Assembly: GCA_025093985.1 (NCBI GenBank)
Contig: JACAAK010000007.1
Span: 868,001-932,000, forward strand
Reading direction: 5' to 3'
Length of the DNA stretch: 64,000 nucleotides
Origin: Calvatia gigantea
Lineage: Eukaryota > Basidiomycota > Agaricomycetes > Agaricales > Lycoperdaceae
A program made the position numbers and the translations under genes. Below, in pieces: positions 11,900 through 23,370 of the stretch (the first letter of the stretch is position 1; each line of letters begins with the position of its first letter). The notes beneath the pieces are model-generated. The model worked only from the letters and a program-made list of their open reading frames with translations. It ran no database searches and was not told the origin of the DNA.

Positions 11900-12600
11900 C
11901 ACGAGAAGTCTTACGACATACCCAGTAAGAAATATACATATCTCAGCGATGTACACTTTCAATCTGTCCTAACCGTTTCTCGTTGGTTTTCGGCCATGCT
12001 GTGGGGGTGTAGGTACCGAGTTCGAGTAGCTTTGGTAAGTCGCGATGGGGAGGAAGGACCGAGGAAAAGAACTAGCCCACGAGTTCAGTAGAGTCGTTGT
12101 CCGGGTGGCGAGGATAAAAACAGAGGTGCTCGAGGCAGGGATATTCGGTGGATGAATGCACTCAGCGGCGGAAATGTTTGCTCGCGTTCGAGGTGTTGGC
12201 AAATCCCAGTGACACTGCTGGATAATTGAAGAGGATCACCGGTGAGCGACATTTTTAGCTTCCCAACCATTCCAAATGGCGTGGGTGTGCCACGAAATTG
12301 ACCACCACAACAAAAAATCCAGTTAGCTTGGTTTTCCTGAACTTCGGATATGTACTTGGAGGAGGTGGTGTAAAGAAAGAGAAGACATCCCCAAAGGCTT
12401 CAGCCTAAGAGCTTTGATATCTCCCGGATTGCATGTGACGTTGGTCGAACCTTTCTCCTCCATTCTCCAGAGATTAAGAGAATGTTCGAAAGGGGTCCGA
12501 GTAAGAAATCTGGATGAAAATATGGCAGGAAAGAGAGGGAGGACTTCACGAGGACGGGCTTCCATCCTCTTCTAAGAATTTGTTTCCGGCTAAGAATCGG
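11900..12600 (-). pseudogene. F-box protein remnant (unit 1)
   Basis: Minus-strand fragments such as VLVKSSLSFLPYFHPDF, LLGPLSNILLISGEWRRK and ISLPRAPLFLSSPPGQR align with the LRR-like C-terminal half of the F-box gene at 16.34-17.90 kb. The F-box itself and the N-terminal exon are missing, and frames are broken by stops. It is therefore a degenerate duplicate. Boundaries are approximate. Confidence 0.6.
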
Positions 12601-12938
12601 AGCGGGAATTTGAATTTGACATTCTCGCACTTCCTTCTGGCCATTACTGTCCTGGACATTCCGGATCCGACTGGTCCAGAAATCTTTCCCCCTTCTGAGG
12701 CGCTAAGCTTAACAGCACTACAACATCCTCGTGCATGGGTACCCATTAATTTGAACAGCATGACTTCGGAGATGATATGTGCTGACACACGGAGGAATTC
12801 GCCCAATATTTGATAGGAGGACACTCAAGTCTACTCAAGTTCAATACTATGGGTGCCCGATCTGTGATGGGATGCGTTCAGTGTCATCATGATTCCCCAC
12901 TTTTGTAACCGATTTTAATTTGTTACGGATGTTTCGTA

Positions 12939-14752
12939 TCACCTCCTTGCTTCTACAATTTCATCTAAATCCTCACCGAATGTCCCACCAGTACGTGATT
13001 CACGTTGCGTTTGCTGAAAACGCAAAGCCGAGAAGTCTGGTCTTGTGTACATCGTTTGAGTGAGCTTGCAGTTCGCTTCACGTACATTGAGAATCAGCCG
13101 CGTGCCCTGACAAATAGTTGAAATACTGAACACCGGCCGCTACATGAATGATCCACTGAAGGTGATACTTACGCATAGGTAATATATGGCCGCGACCCAG
13201 CTACAAAAGAACTCAGGTCACCACTGGACATGGACTCGGAGGGGAATGGGGACTCGCGGAGCGGCCATAACTGGCGGGGAAACACTTGTATTAGAAAAGG
13301 GATAGTCTCAAAGGCGAGCGTAGCTATACCAGAGAACCTGAATTATTCTTATTAGATTTGGATGAGCCCAATGGAGGATGCACTCACGGAAGGAAGAACA
13401 GTGTGCCATCACGATAAAATATATAGATGATTGGGGTGAAACTCTTGATATGCATAATCCTTTTAAATAGCGTATCTCCAACAGGTCGTACAGTTCTGAG
13501 TTCGCCCACAAGTTTGACCATAGTTAAGCTTAGCTCAATGCCGCCCGCCGCGAGGCTACAAACACTTCCCGATATCAGCATGTTAATCTTCTATTTAACA
13601 GGGTCAGACACTCACGAAACCCCCGATTGTGCAACAGACAGAATATGACCTTCGCGTAGCGTCGGGTTATTTGAGTAGCAGCTCCACAAAGGGAAGCGAT
13701 CGAGCATGTATTTTTGATAGATGATTCCCACTGCGAAGGTGTATAGTGAGTTGATCTGGTGGGTTTTTAGCTAGGATACAAGAGCAATTGAACAGACATG
13801 TGGGACATACAGCTATTTCGGCTGGATCCAGGATTGAACTAGCTGTCAGCATCAGAGCCATTTTGAGCTGGAACCTGCTCACCAGCGGTCGCTAATAGGA
13901 GCACAATCGTCACTGACAAACGTAAGTAAGTTATGAGATGCATAAAAACTTCAGGATCGACAAACTGAAAAGGTTGCCTCCCCATAAGGCACATAGCCGG
14001 AGGACAAGAAGTATTTTGACCATTGTGGTCAGAATAAGATCGGTGGAACTTCCAAAAGGTTGAGCTGCACGGTCGCTGAAACACCGACAGTCCACTTACA
14101 TTCCTCTGAACCAGACATACGCGCTACAACTGGATATGTCATGAGAAGTGTTGGCGCGAATAGCTGGAATGAGTTCAGAGACTCACACCTAGAGACAAAA
14201 TGGAATATGAGAATACCGGAGACGGGATTCATGAACATTGACTTGCGGGGGGCAGGAATAAAATTATGTGTCCACACTAGATTATGGAAGGATCTGAGTG
14301 TGATCAAGTGTTTGAGGAAGGGGCGGAATACCAGAGACAGCAAATCTTGTTTGAGTTAGCTTGCTAGCTTGAGGAGGAATTCATCTATATATGCACACCA
14401 CATATGTCAGGGTCCACAAGCGCAACGATACATAGACGGTTCGGATGAAGGTCCATTTGCCGCTGTGCAAGGATCAGCTCAACAAAACTGGCCAGCACTG
14501 CTGAGCACACCGGTGTATGTGATCGAGCTACACTTTCTTTAGCGAGTATTGTAAGACAAAATATCGAGACATACCTCTCGCGACGAGGCACAAAGAATCA
14601 TAGATAACAAGAGACAGTGCAACGACTGAAGTACTGTTAATACTGGTTTTGCTGATCCGCACATTGGAACACGCACAGTAGAGGTAACTCGTAATCCACA
14701 TATGCTCAAGACCCGATTTGTATCGATCCGGCGTGATCACATAGTCGCCCAT
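12939..14752 (-). pseudogene. DUF6533-family membrane protein C (probable frameshift)
   Basis: Tandem duplicate of copy B, starting at 14752 (MGDYVITPDRYKSGLEHMWI) and ending with QGTRLILNVREANCKLTQ and a stop at 12939. Exon 2 reads TSVVALSLVIYDSLCLV but lacks two bases near 14586 relative to copy B (CTCGTCGCGAGAG against CTCATGTCGCGAGAG). This puts the next splice junction out of phase. Later exons, including VWTHNFIPAP, remain recognisable. An alternative splice site could rescue it, so the pseudogene call is an inference from comparison with copy B. Confidence 0.6.
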
Positions 14753-16339
14753 ATTGACTCCAACGGCCGTAGACAGAATTGAAGCTGAGGGGGGAGTATG
14801 TTCCTAGGTCATTAAGTAGAGCCCTGTTTGAGTATTCGGCGAAACAAAGGGGTTCATTAATTTCCCTGTTGTGTAACTCGCAAGCCGGGAAGGTAGGCGA
14901 CGTAAAGTTGCAATCAACTCGTTGCTTCGGCATATCGCGAAATTTTTTAAATTCATGGTAGGGGAATATGGGGTTTATCTGGGGTCCATAATCCCCGACC
15001 CTGCAAGAGGAGGGTTCTGTCGATTCAAATGCCCCCTCTCTGCTAAACGACCTGCAGCCGTGGGAATGGGGAAAATAAAATAAAATTGAGAGACGGGAGC
15101 TCCCCAGCTCTGCATTCCACGAGCAAATAAATAACATCAAATGAGAGTCGTGTAGTACACGAGAGTGCACTGCAGCTCCCTGTACGCAGTAAAAAAACCC
15201 CTTCTGCTCACTGCGCCAACGAGCCGATGTGGCATAGGTCGAATCGAAATCATATTGATTTCAAACAGTGTTATGTGTGTCATATTGAAGACTACACTTT
15301 TTGGACTTAATATGATTTTGATACGACGAGTGTCACTACCAACTTGTCGGCGCAGTGGCATGCTGCTACGAACCCTCTGTCTGATGTCGCTTTTGCTGGA
15401 AAGTATCACAGGTCCGGCAAGTTTTTACTGTGCTTCTGCGGGGCTTTAAGCTCGTGGCGGAACCAGCGAAGATCACCACGGCGTTAAAGAAAGAACAATT
15501 TGAAGAATTACTTGCTGCTCAGTGCACACAGGAATTGGAGGTCTAGAATTATATAGTATACTATCCTAAACTAGGTTTTGTGGTCAAGTTATGAAATTGT
15601 GCTTGTTCAATTGCATCTATCACCAGGGTCGGGGACTGGCGCTCAAGGCGCCGCTAATATTTCGTATCGGACCCAAAATGTGTGATATTCCGATGATGGG
15701 GAATATATGGCCATATATACTTGGGAGCTATTTAATCGGTGCCTTATCACGTCCCATCGGAGCTTATATCAATTATCGAGGTCATATTCTTTATCAGTTT
15801 TTCAAAGATTTTGCGATGCGCCGCCCCGCCACTCTAGGAGTGGCGAGGCATTGACAGAGATGTTTATCAATCGGAAGTTCTTAACCCCAACCGCGTTTCG
15901 CGGAGCTGTGAGGATCCAAAAGACCTAGTAGACGTCCACCGTTCTGCATCGCTCGCTGTGGAGCTCCCATCATGCTCAAACTCCGCCTGCGCCAAGTAAC
16001 ACGTTCCGCTCCTGCCGGATATTGCCCGGGGTCTTTCGAGAGTATACCTGACGCATAAGTACAACTGACCGTGCGCTCCCTAATCAGACCTAACTATCAC
16101 CCGCTTTCTGGCCAATATGATTGTTGTGCTATACGCTCGTGCTTGGGCCCATATTCCACCGGAAGACTTCCATGGTTTTTCAAAAAACAGACAGGCGCGT
16201 CTGTGCTCGATCGAGAATTGGGCTTGGTATACCCGTAGTAGTAATCGTCCCCGCATCTCTCAAGAGGCCAACAATATCCGCCTATTAAAACATCCACTCT
16301 CTGGATGTCGTCAATCAATATAGATTGGCATACACAAGT
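14753..16339. other. Duplicated spacer, unit 2 (contains MITE M2)
   Basis: Counterpart of 10.58-11.90 kb. Apart from the MITE at 15209-15357 I see no gene. The rest matches unit 1 only in patches. Confidence 0.5.
15209..15357. mobile_element. MITE copy M2
   Basis: A 149-bp member of the same family as M1, beginning CACTGCGCCAACGAGCC and ending TTGTCGGCGCAGTG. Its left arm is the near-complement of the right arm of M1 over about 50 bp, including ATCATATTGATTTC. No clear target-site duplication remains (gct/gca). It lies about 460 bp upstream of the DUF6533-C start. Confidence 0.75.
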
Positions 16340-17897
16340 ATCGTAAATTTAGTATCCTGTTTTCCTCTGAAACTATCAGCGACTGTCACAAGCAAACCAC
16401 TCAACCTGCCCATTATGGTCATCAACACCATAGTCATACAACTGTACTTTCCCCCAACTACTCCCCACGCGACCAAGGTTGAGTGGCACGTAAACGACCA
16501 AAGTCGGGGGAGTCGGGTCGCAGTCCGCAACCACTTCTTCTGCATTTCACGAAATTAGCTCACAAGTTGAAAAACCCGTGAGCTGACTCACCATCAGTCC
16601 GTCAGTGAGAGTTCCGTGAGAAGTCTTGCAACAAACCCAGCAAACAATGTTTTCCAGTGATGTACACCTTTCGACCTGTCCCAAATTGCTCCTCGTTGAG
16701 TTTCGTCCATGCTGTCGGGATGTTGGTTCCGAGCGACTTCAGTGAGTTGCGATGGAGTGGAAGAACCGAGGAAAACAACTGGTTCACCAGTTCTGCCGAG
16801 TCGTCGTCCGGACGGCGGGGATAAAGGTATAGGTGCTCGAGGCCGGAGTATGATGAGAGATAATGGAAGACTTGCAGTGGGTGGACGCACTCAATGGCAA
16901 GACTTTTAGATATATTTGCTCGCGTTCGAGGTATTGGCAGGACCCCAGCTATATTGCTGGATGATTGAAAAAAATTACCGTTGAGTAAAATTTCCAGCGT
17001 CTCCAGCTTTTTGGAAATGGTGCGAGTGTGCTATGAAGATCAGCTGCTGCAACGGAAAATCCTGTTAACTTGATTTGCCTAAACTTCAGACATACACCTG
17101 GAGGAAGTGACTGCAAGAGAAGAGAAAATATCCCCAAACTGAGGGAGGGTTTTCTGTCCGATAAAATCGGTTTATAGTGAAAGCGAAGGTCTCGAGGTCG
17201 GGGCTTCGGCTTAGGAGCTTTGATATCTCCTGGACTATTTGTGGCAGTGGTCGAACCTTTTCTTTCCATTCTATAGGGAGTGAAAGAAGGTTGGAAAGAG
17301 GCTCGAGTGAGAAATCCGGATAAAAATCGTCCGACCCAAGAATAACAGACAATTCCCTGAGAATTGGAAGAAAGCCGAGCGCGGAAACGAAGTTATTGAC
17401 GAGCCGCGAGGAATAGCGTTCGCTGGGATAATAAGTCCATCCGTTGTGTGTTTGAATACGTGTAGGGCATATTAATGATATCAAACATAGCCAAGAGAAT
17501 GTAAATTCTTTAGGGTTGCTGTTAGGAGCCTTATGACTTCCAGCCAGAGTATTTGCTCTCCCGTTTGAGCACCATAAGGGAGCCGAATATCAGCTTTCCT
17601 GGTTACACGGCTGAACACAGTTTGTTTTTTAGAGGCAAGTTCGGTCGTGATAGCTTCACATATTCGCCTGGCTGGGAAGCCGCAGGGTTGGATCTTGATT
17701 GTCTCGAAGATGATGGGCTCAGTGAGGGTATTCAACCTTTTTGAGACTGAGTCCAGGGAACGGAGGAAATTGGGATGCTCAGAAAGCTTTAAGCAGATCA
17801 GCGGGGAAGGATGTGACAGTGAATAGCCGCCAGAATGCACGCCATCAACGATCTTCAGTAGGATCTCGTCAGGTAAGTCGCTGAACTCGACCGGCAT
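16340..17897 (-). CDS. F-box protein (possibly frameshifted)
   Basis: Starts at 17897 (MPVEFSDLPDEILLKIVDG). FSDLPDEILLKI is a clear F-box, the Skp1-binding motif of SCF ubiquitin ligases; the substrate is unknown. Downstream comes a leucine-rich C-terminal region: SRLVNNFVSALGFLPILREL, SLEPLSNLLSLPIEWKE, then a possible 36-bp intron before DFPLQQLIFIAHSHH. More distal homology (LVNQLFSSVLPLHRNSLKSL) reaches about 16.6 kb. The N-terminal frame ends at a TGA just after HSLGYV near 17485 and resumes one base over, with no suitable intron. The gene may therefore be broken. The 3' end is approximate. Confidence 0.55.
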
Positions 17898-18537
17898 CGT
17901 GGGCAATGTTCCACTGGTGCTTGAACGCTTGAATCAACCTGAGCTTGGGGCCTTGGATTACTGGTGACGCTCGTTTTTGACAAATTCGCTTACCATCAGA
18001 GATTTGGCAGGCCGCTTGAATTTGAAATGTCTCCCGATTTTCCCAATTTAGTCCATACTGGACTAGACGTTCTGGATTCGACCAGTCCAGAAACTGCTAT
18101 GGTCGCTCCGCCTCCCGTGACGCTAAGTTCACAGCGCTGAATCATCCTCGATTTTGGGTGGCGTGACCTTGGAGACGGTGCGTGCCGATACAAGGAGGAA
18201 ATTCACTCAGCTCCTGAGAGAGGACACTCAAGTTCAATATTTCGGTACCAACATTCGCTTCACTACCTGTTGCTATTAATAGAAAGGATAGAACTGCAGT
18301 GGCTTGCATGGAGCGCGAGAGCCTCCTCTTCTGGGGTTTTCCGTGATACGAATGGAGCGAAAGCCCTTGGTTGAATCCGTTGGGAGAACTAATTCCCTTT
18401 ATGCCCCGCTTCTTATCTCTTAACAGTCTACGCATCCTTCAACGACCAACGAAATCACCCCAGGCTGAATATACAACAAAAGGTGCCGAAAAACTAATCA
18501 TTAAACGCGGGAAGGGGCCCATGCAGATCACCTGGAA
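17898..18537. other. Intergenic region, partly duplicated
   Basis: The segment 18.02-18.24 kb is homologous to 12.66-12.84 kb, so it belongs to the DUF6533/F-box duplication unit. A 97-codon minus-strand frame (18142-18435) with a hydrophobic stretch ATAVLSFLLIATG is not conserved intact in the duplicate, so I do not call it a gene. Confidence 0.4.
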
Positions 18538-20239
18538 TTATGAAGCCTCAGATATTCCCAAGACCTCTCGTGCCCACACCCGGTCCACACCAACACGTTC
18601 CGACAGGATATCACCTAGGTTTTCTTGTAATCTAGCCGCGATCGCTACGTCTTCTTCGTTGTTTTGATCAAGCGGATCTGACATTTCTGTAGGGGGTTGT
18701 AGCACCCGCAACGCGTCCTGAACCACAAACTTTTAGCGTATATGCAAAAGCCGAGTCAAGTGTGAAAATATACCATGGCCGCATTCATCAAAGCCATCTC
18801 TTCCGTACTCGACCCTGTGCATTCGCTCGCTACCACTCGGGCACCACCGGCATCAACTAGACCTTTCCGTACGGCCTCTTTCCCAACCCCCATCAGACCT
18901 CGTACAGCCCCTTCGCGTGTCCCCCGACTTTTGCCTGGGCTAATTAGTGCGAGAAGTAGCGTTTTCATGATACGAGGCGAGAGAGAGGGGTAGGTGGTAC
19001 TATGGTGTGTGAGTACTCTCGAAAGTGTTTGAGATGCGCTGACGCGCAGATGGGTAGAGAGAGGCGGTGGTAGCGACGAGTGTAAAAGGGTCGAAAGGAT
19101 AGGAGGAAGAAGTTGATGGAGCTGGAATTGAGGTAGGTCAATAGAGCGTAAAATCGACGGGGAAGGTACATAACTTACATATGGCTCAACAAATAGGGTC
19201 GTATTTTCGAGGAGAGCACAGACAACATCCATGAGCACCTCCAAAACTTTGCCATCCCCGTCATTTTGCTCTCCTCCTGTCTTCAACACACCAACAACAC
19301 CTTCACCTACCCAGCGCACGAGATATGGCAACAAAGCTTGAAGACCGGCATCGTGCCGCAGACTCGCGAGAGCGGCTGTCTTTTTCGTTGTGTAATCTTG
19401 AGTGCCGAGAGGAGGCAACAGGGACGAGGTGAGGCGGGCATAGTACAGTTGCAGCTCCCGCGAAAGAACTTGTTTGACCAAACCTGCCGATTGCGCGCCG
19501 CTGGCATTTGGTAGTGCGCCCGATTTTTGCCCGCCGCCTGGGAGTAGACCAGCAGCGCCCGTTGCAGCGGGTATAGAACCGACAACACCATTGACCTTGG
19601 TTTCTCCTGCTGCCGCCGTGGATGGTTCTTCGCGAGGCACGGCAGGTGGATTTTCTGGAATCATCGGCTGGACGCCCTCCACAGCTAGCCAGTGTGCAGC
19701 CCAGGTGACGCCCTTGGGCAGCATGACCTTCTCCTCCCTAAACACGCGTTCAAAATCAATTTCTTCGTCCTCAACAAAATACACGGGTGCAGCACTTTGT
19801 TGCGGAGCACCCTGTGCACCAATTTGTTGAAATGGAAAAGCCTTGCGATAGGAGGGTTGTGAAAAGGGAAGATGGCCGTAGAGAGGTTCAATATTAAGTG
19901 TTCGGAGGGCGAGATCGATGTCGGCTGTTGTGAGTGTTGTTCGCCGGCCATGGCGCATAAAGCGTGATGCTTCCTTCAGGACTCTATTTGAGATGGGCTT
20001 AAGCGGGATTTCTTGTCGATAATCACCTCTATGACCTGGTGTATACGATATTCGACATCACTTGCTAGCGCAGACGCGACAGTGTCTGAAATGGTAATTC
20101 CTAAAGAATCTGCGGCATCCTGTTTATTAAACGGTTCAGCGTGGGGTTATATGCAACCGCAAATGTGCACCTTCATAGTATCCGCTTTATAGACCCCCGA
20201 CTGAACATTCTGCAAAGGCCGGCTTTTGGGCTTGTTCAT
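18538..20239 (-). CDS. TAF6: TFIID subunit TAF6
   Basis: Five exons (20171-20239, 20027-20119, 19179-19973, 18774-19121, 18538-18717) with introns of 51, 53, 57 and 56 bp, all GT-AG and in phase, give 494 residues. The N-terminus is a TAF6 histone fold: GVYKADTMKDAADSLGI, LASDVEYRIHQVIEEASRFM, RHGRRTTLTTADIDLALRTL, NIEPLYGH. An acidic segment VEDEEIDFERVF and a linker follow. Residues from about 215 are the HEAT-repeat TAF6 C-terminal domain (LLENTTLFVEPYLHQLLPP, YPSLSPRIMKTLLLALISP). TAF6 pairs with TAF9 in the nuclear TFIID and is needed for RNA polymerase II initiation. Length and domains look complete. It is transcribed divergently from the 20548 gene. Confidence 0.95.
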
Positions 20240-20547
20240 TGTCAATATAATGTGGTCGGGTTGACAAGCGCTGGGGATGGTTGTATTGGCACTGTATGGG
20301 GTTGTTTGACCTTGTTTGACCCAAGATATTGGAGACTTTACACGCCAAGTATCTACCTATTTACCGATTTCTTCGCTGCAAATTTCCCTGGTTGAGCGCT
20401 AATGTTGAGCCTCGGTGTACTCTTGCTGTTTATGGAAACGCTGATCCTCGGAGGAATGTTCTCGAGCATTTCAGCAAGTCCGGTGCAAGTCTTTGTCTGT
20501 CCTTAAACTAACTCGCAACCGCTCGTCTGTATTGATACCTGATAGCC
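20240..20547. promoter_or_regulatory. Divergent promoter, TAF6 / 20548 gene
   Basis: The 308 bp between the two start codons must hold both 5' regions. No TATA box is obvious. The start codons face away from each other, as is common for co-regulated housekeeping pairs. Confidence 0.5.
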
Positions 20548-21308
20548 ATGGCTCATACTCATAATTTCGCTAGCCCCCGGTCTCAAAGTTATTTCAGTCC
20601 TTCCGGACGCTCCTCGACACCCACTTCGACCGGAATACAGACGCCCAATTCGTCCACTGCATCAGTTCCGAGTTCCGCAAGTTCAAAGCCAAAACCCAAA
20701 CCCGTCAATGTCTTCTCAAATGATGGGTCATTCCTAGAGAGGGTTCAGCGAACCAAATTGGTGAGTCAAGCGCACTATGTTGTGCAAGTCTCCTTCCCGT
20801 ACACTCACATAGCGTGCCCAGGGGGAAGAAGAGAAGAAAAAAGTTAAGAAAGACCTCAAGAGGTTCATTTTCAATGGCATATTCTTAGGGTTATCCTCCA
20901 CTCACCCATTCCTTTCGCTAGGAAGGTAGATTTTGAGGACCGTTTTGTGCGTCTATGACCCTATAAGTTTCCTTCCCATATTGACCTCAATACAATTCCA
21001 CAGAAAAATAGGGGAAAGCGTATATCCCCACCCCCCGAAGACGAGAATGAGCACTCGTCCACAAATAGCTCTCCATTGGGGACCTCTAATTCTGGGTCAG
21101 GTGCTTCAACAACTGGAACCCCCGAAGAACCCCCTTTGAAAAAATCACGAGCCGATGAGCAAGCAGGTAAGTAGCACTCCGGCCCAAACCCGCCGCGTGT
21201 ATCACCGATTTTTCCACAGATGCATACCAGAAAGAAATGCGGAACTTTGAAAATTCGACCGGCGGTTTATCCAGCACGGACACCGGCTCGAGACTCCTTG
21301 TTAAGTGA
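20548..21308 (+). CDS. Small Lys/Ser-rich conserved hypothetical protein
   Basis: Five exons (20548-20760, 20822-20862, 20922-20946, 21004-21166, 21220-21308) join in phase with introns of 61, 59, 57 and 53 bp, giving about 176 residues. The N-terminal 50 residues are low-complexity Ser/Pro/Thr. A compact core follows: NVFSNDGSFLERVQRTK, a Lys/Glu helix, then FEDRFKNRGKRISPPPED. The C-terminus is acidic/Ser-rich with PPLKKSRADEQ and ends in STDTGSRLLVK. Exon 3 is a 25-nt microexon (KVDFEDRF). The LERxxxTK and RFKNRGKR blocks look conserved rather than random, but I do not recognise the family. A nuclear role would fit the basic patches, as inference only. Confidence 0.75.
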
Positions 21309-21459
21309 ATTGCCGCCCCCCCTTGCGTTTATAACTTGCTTCGCCAGAAAGTGTCACGTCCGATTTGGATTCGTTACGGTCTGCCCATAGTGGTTATTGG
21401 CGGCACCGCTGACGTATTTTTAGTTTAATAAAATAGGAATACATTTTTTTGCCCTTATT

Positions 21460-23370
21460 TATGCTCGGCTCCTAACGGTACAGGCAGGAAGCTGAGTTAC
21501 CCATGACTGTGAAACCACAGGGCAAGTTGATGGATGACAGCCAAGTAGAATTGGTATATTATCTCAAGTTTCACGGTGTCAAAACATTTACCAACCATCT
21601 GAGAGCCCTCATCAATCCTACTCTCAATATGAATCCATGGGTAAAGTTGCTCGGATGAAATCTGGGGTCAGTTGGTGATACAGTCGTCAATCACGTAACG
21701 ATACAACGAAAAATATTTTGAGAAATGTGCAAGCTATGAAGAACCCTACAAAAAGTTATCATAGTATATGCAATCACATATGTCCCAGTAAAGTTCCTTC
21801 AAGTTTCAAGTGAAAATGACCAGTATTTCAAGAGAAAATCAACAAACTGTGATGAGGTACCATTTCGGTTGTTTATCACTGAGTGATACAGAGGCCGGAA
21901 TTAGCCAAGGAGGCCCAGATCCCTCATCATCCTCCTCACTTTCTTCTGCATCAACAGTTGTAAAATTGAAAAACTCCCCATCTTTAAGGTGTAAGAACAG
22001 GTAGAGGATGATTCCTGAGTGGAGGGGTGCATTCCAATAATCACCAAATTAAGGGTCCTACAGACTCCAACATGAGACTAATGTGAGGCAAATGAGCCTT
22101 GCCTATTCAGTATTCTGGTGACAGATGGCATTTTATATCTACATTTGCTATGCTATGGGACTGTATTCTATGATTTTGTGCTATTATATCATGTTGGATT
22201 AAAGTATTCATTTGAATATTGTGCTCAAAATTTTTGAAATAGGTAAATTTCACTGAAAATAACAACACAGAGTCAAATTTATTGTCAATATGAGATCATA
22301 TCCTCATACAATTAATTTACTGTCATTACTGTCATTTATACATGTAGTTTACAAAAAAACTGGGTCAATTGGTCATGAATTCGAGGCAGGAGAACAGTTT
22401 TGTCTCAGTTGTGTGATGTTGTATCATTACATGATTGATGACTGTATGGGGTATCATCTGAGTGCCAGGTGGAGGGTCCTCATTGGAACTTGACAGGCCA
22501 TTAGACATAGCTGCTGCTTCAACACAAACTACTGTGCCAATGAGTCGATATGACATTTGTCACATTGATATATCATAAGTGCAGTGAGGGGAGTTGCAAC
22601 ACCTTCTTGTCATCAGAACATGCCTTTCGTCTATCATGCCTTCATCAAATGGTTGAGTTGGTGTTACAACCTAAGCATCATTATGCTGACAAGCTAATGT
22701 GACACGAGCCAAGCTGAGGTCATATAAATTTGAAAACACCCTTTGGATTTAATTTGATACCAGTGCAGCTGGTGTCACACTAGCCCCCTGGCACAGCCGA
22801 ATTTGGCAAGAAAATACTTTACCAGAATACCCAAATGGTCTGTGGCATCCTCTACTCATATGACCTCCTGGAATACTAGTATCTACAATCTGGGCATTTG
22901 CCTTAGCACTGCCTGTGAAGGCAACACAGAAGTACCAGAATGTTGGAATCTGTGACATCACACTAGATAGACAAACTCTGGCTTGTTGAGCCTCACTGAT
23001 TACATGCCCCCCCCTATATAACATTGTAGTCTACACCAATTGCACCTCACTCATTTACCCCTCTAATGTCACCATGTCACCCTTGAATGAGTCCCTTCAA
23101 CACAGAATACTGGATATCCCTGGCTGAGTATTCAAGTTGGTTATGATAGTTGACAGATCACTCCCCAATTCCGGAGATCGAGAAACCTTGTTGATTATCA
23201 GTGGAACATTTATGAAGAACTGTGTCTGAGGGCTCAGAAATAAGTCGGAAAGGGTACTTATCCAAGATGAATCCTCTTGCTTTTGAAGAACCCCATTATG
23301 AGGTCAGTTTCGACCTTTGATATCAATGGCAAAACATTGTGAGTGTTTTCAGTCTCTGGGTCGTGAATTT
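21460..23370. repeat. CpG-depleted, AT-rich decayed repeat block
   Basis: This block is nearly devoid of CG dinucleotides (about three across 21960-22700) while TG and CA are abundant; both flanks have ordinary CpG content. No open frame of note, tRNA or terminal repeat is visible. The composition is what cytosine methylation followed by deamination does to silenced transposons in basidiomycetes. I infer an old repeat. The element class cannot be named. Edges are approximate. Confidence 0.55.

Noticed and set aside
21460..23370. Naming the CpG-poor block as a specific transposon
   Set aside because: No terminal repeats, target-site duplications or protein remnants could be read, so only composition supports a repeat.
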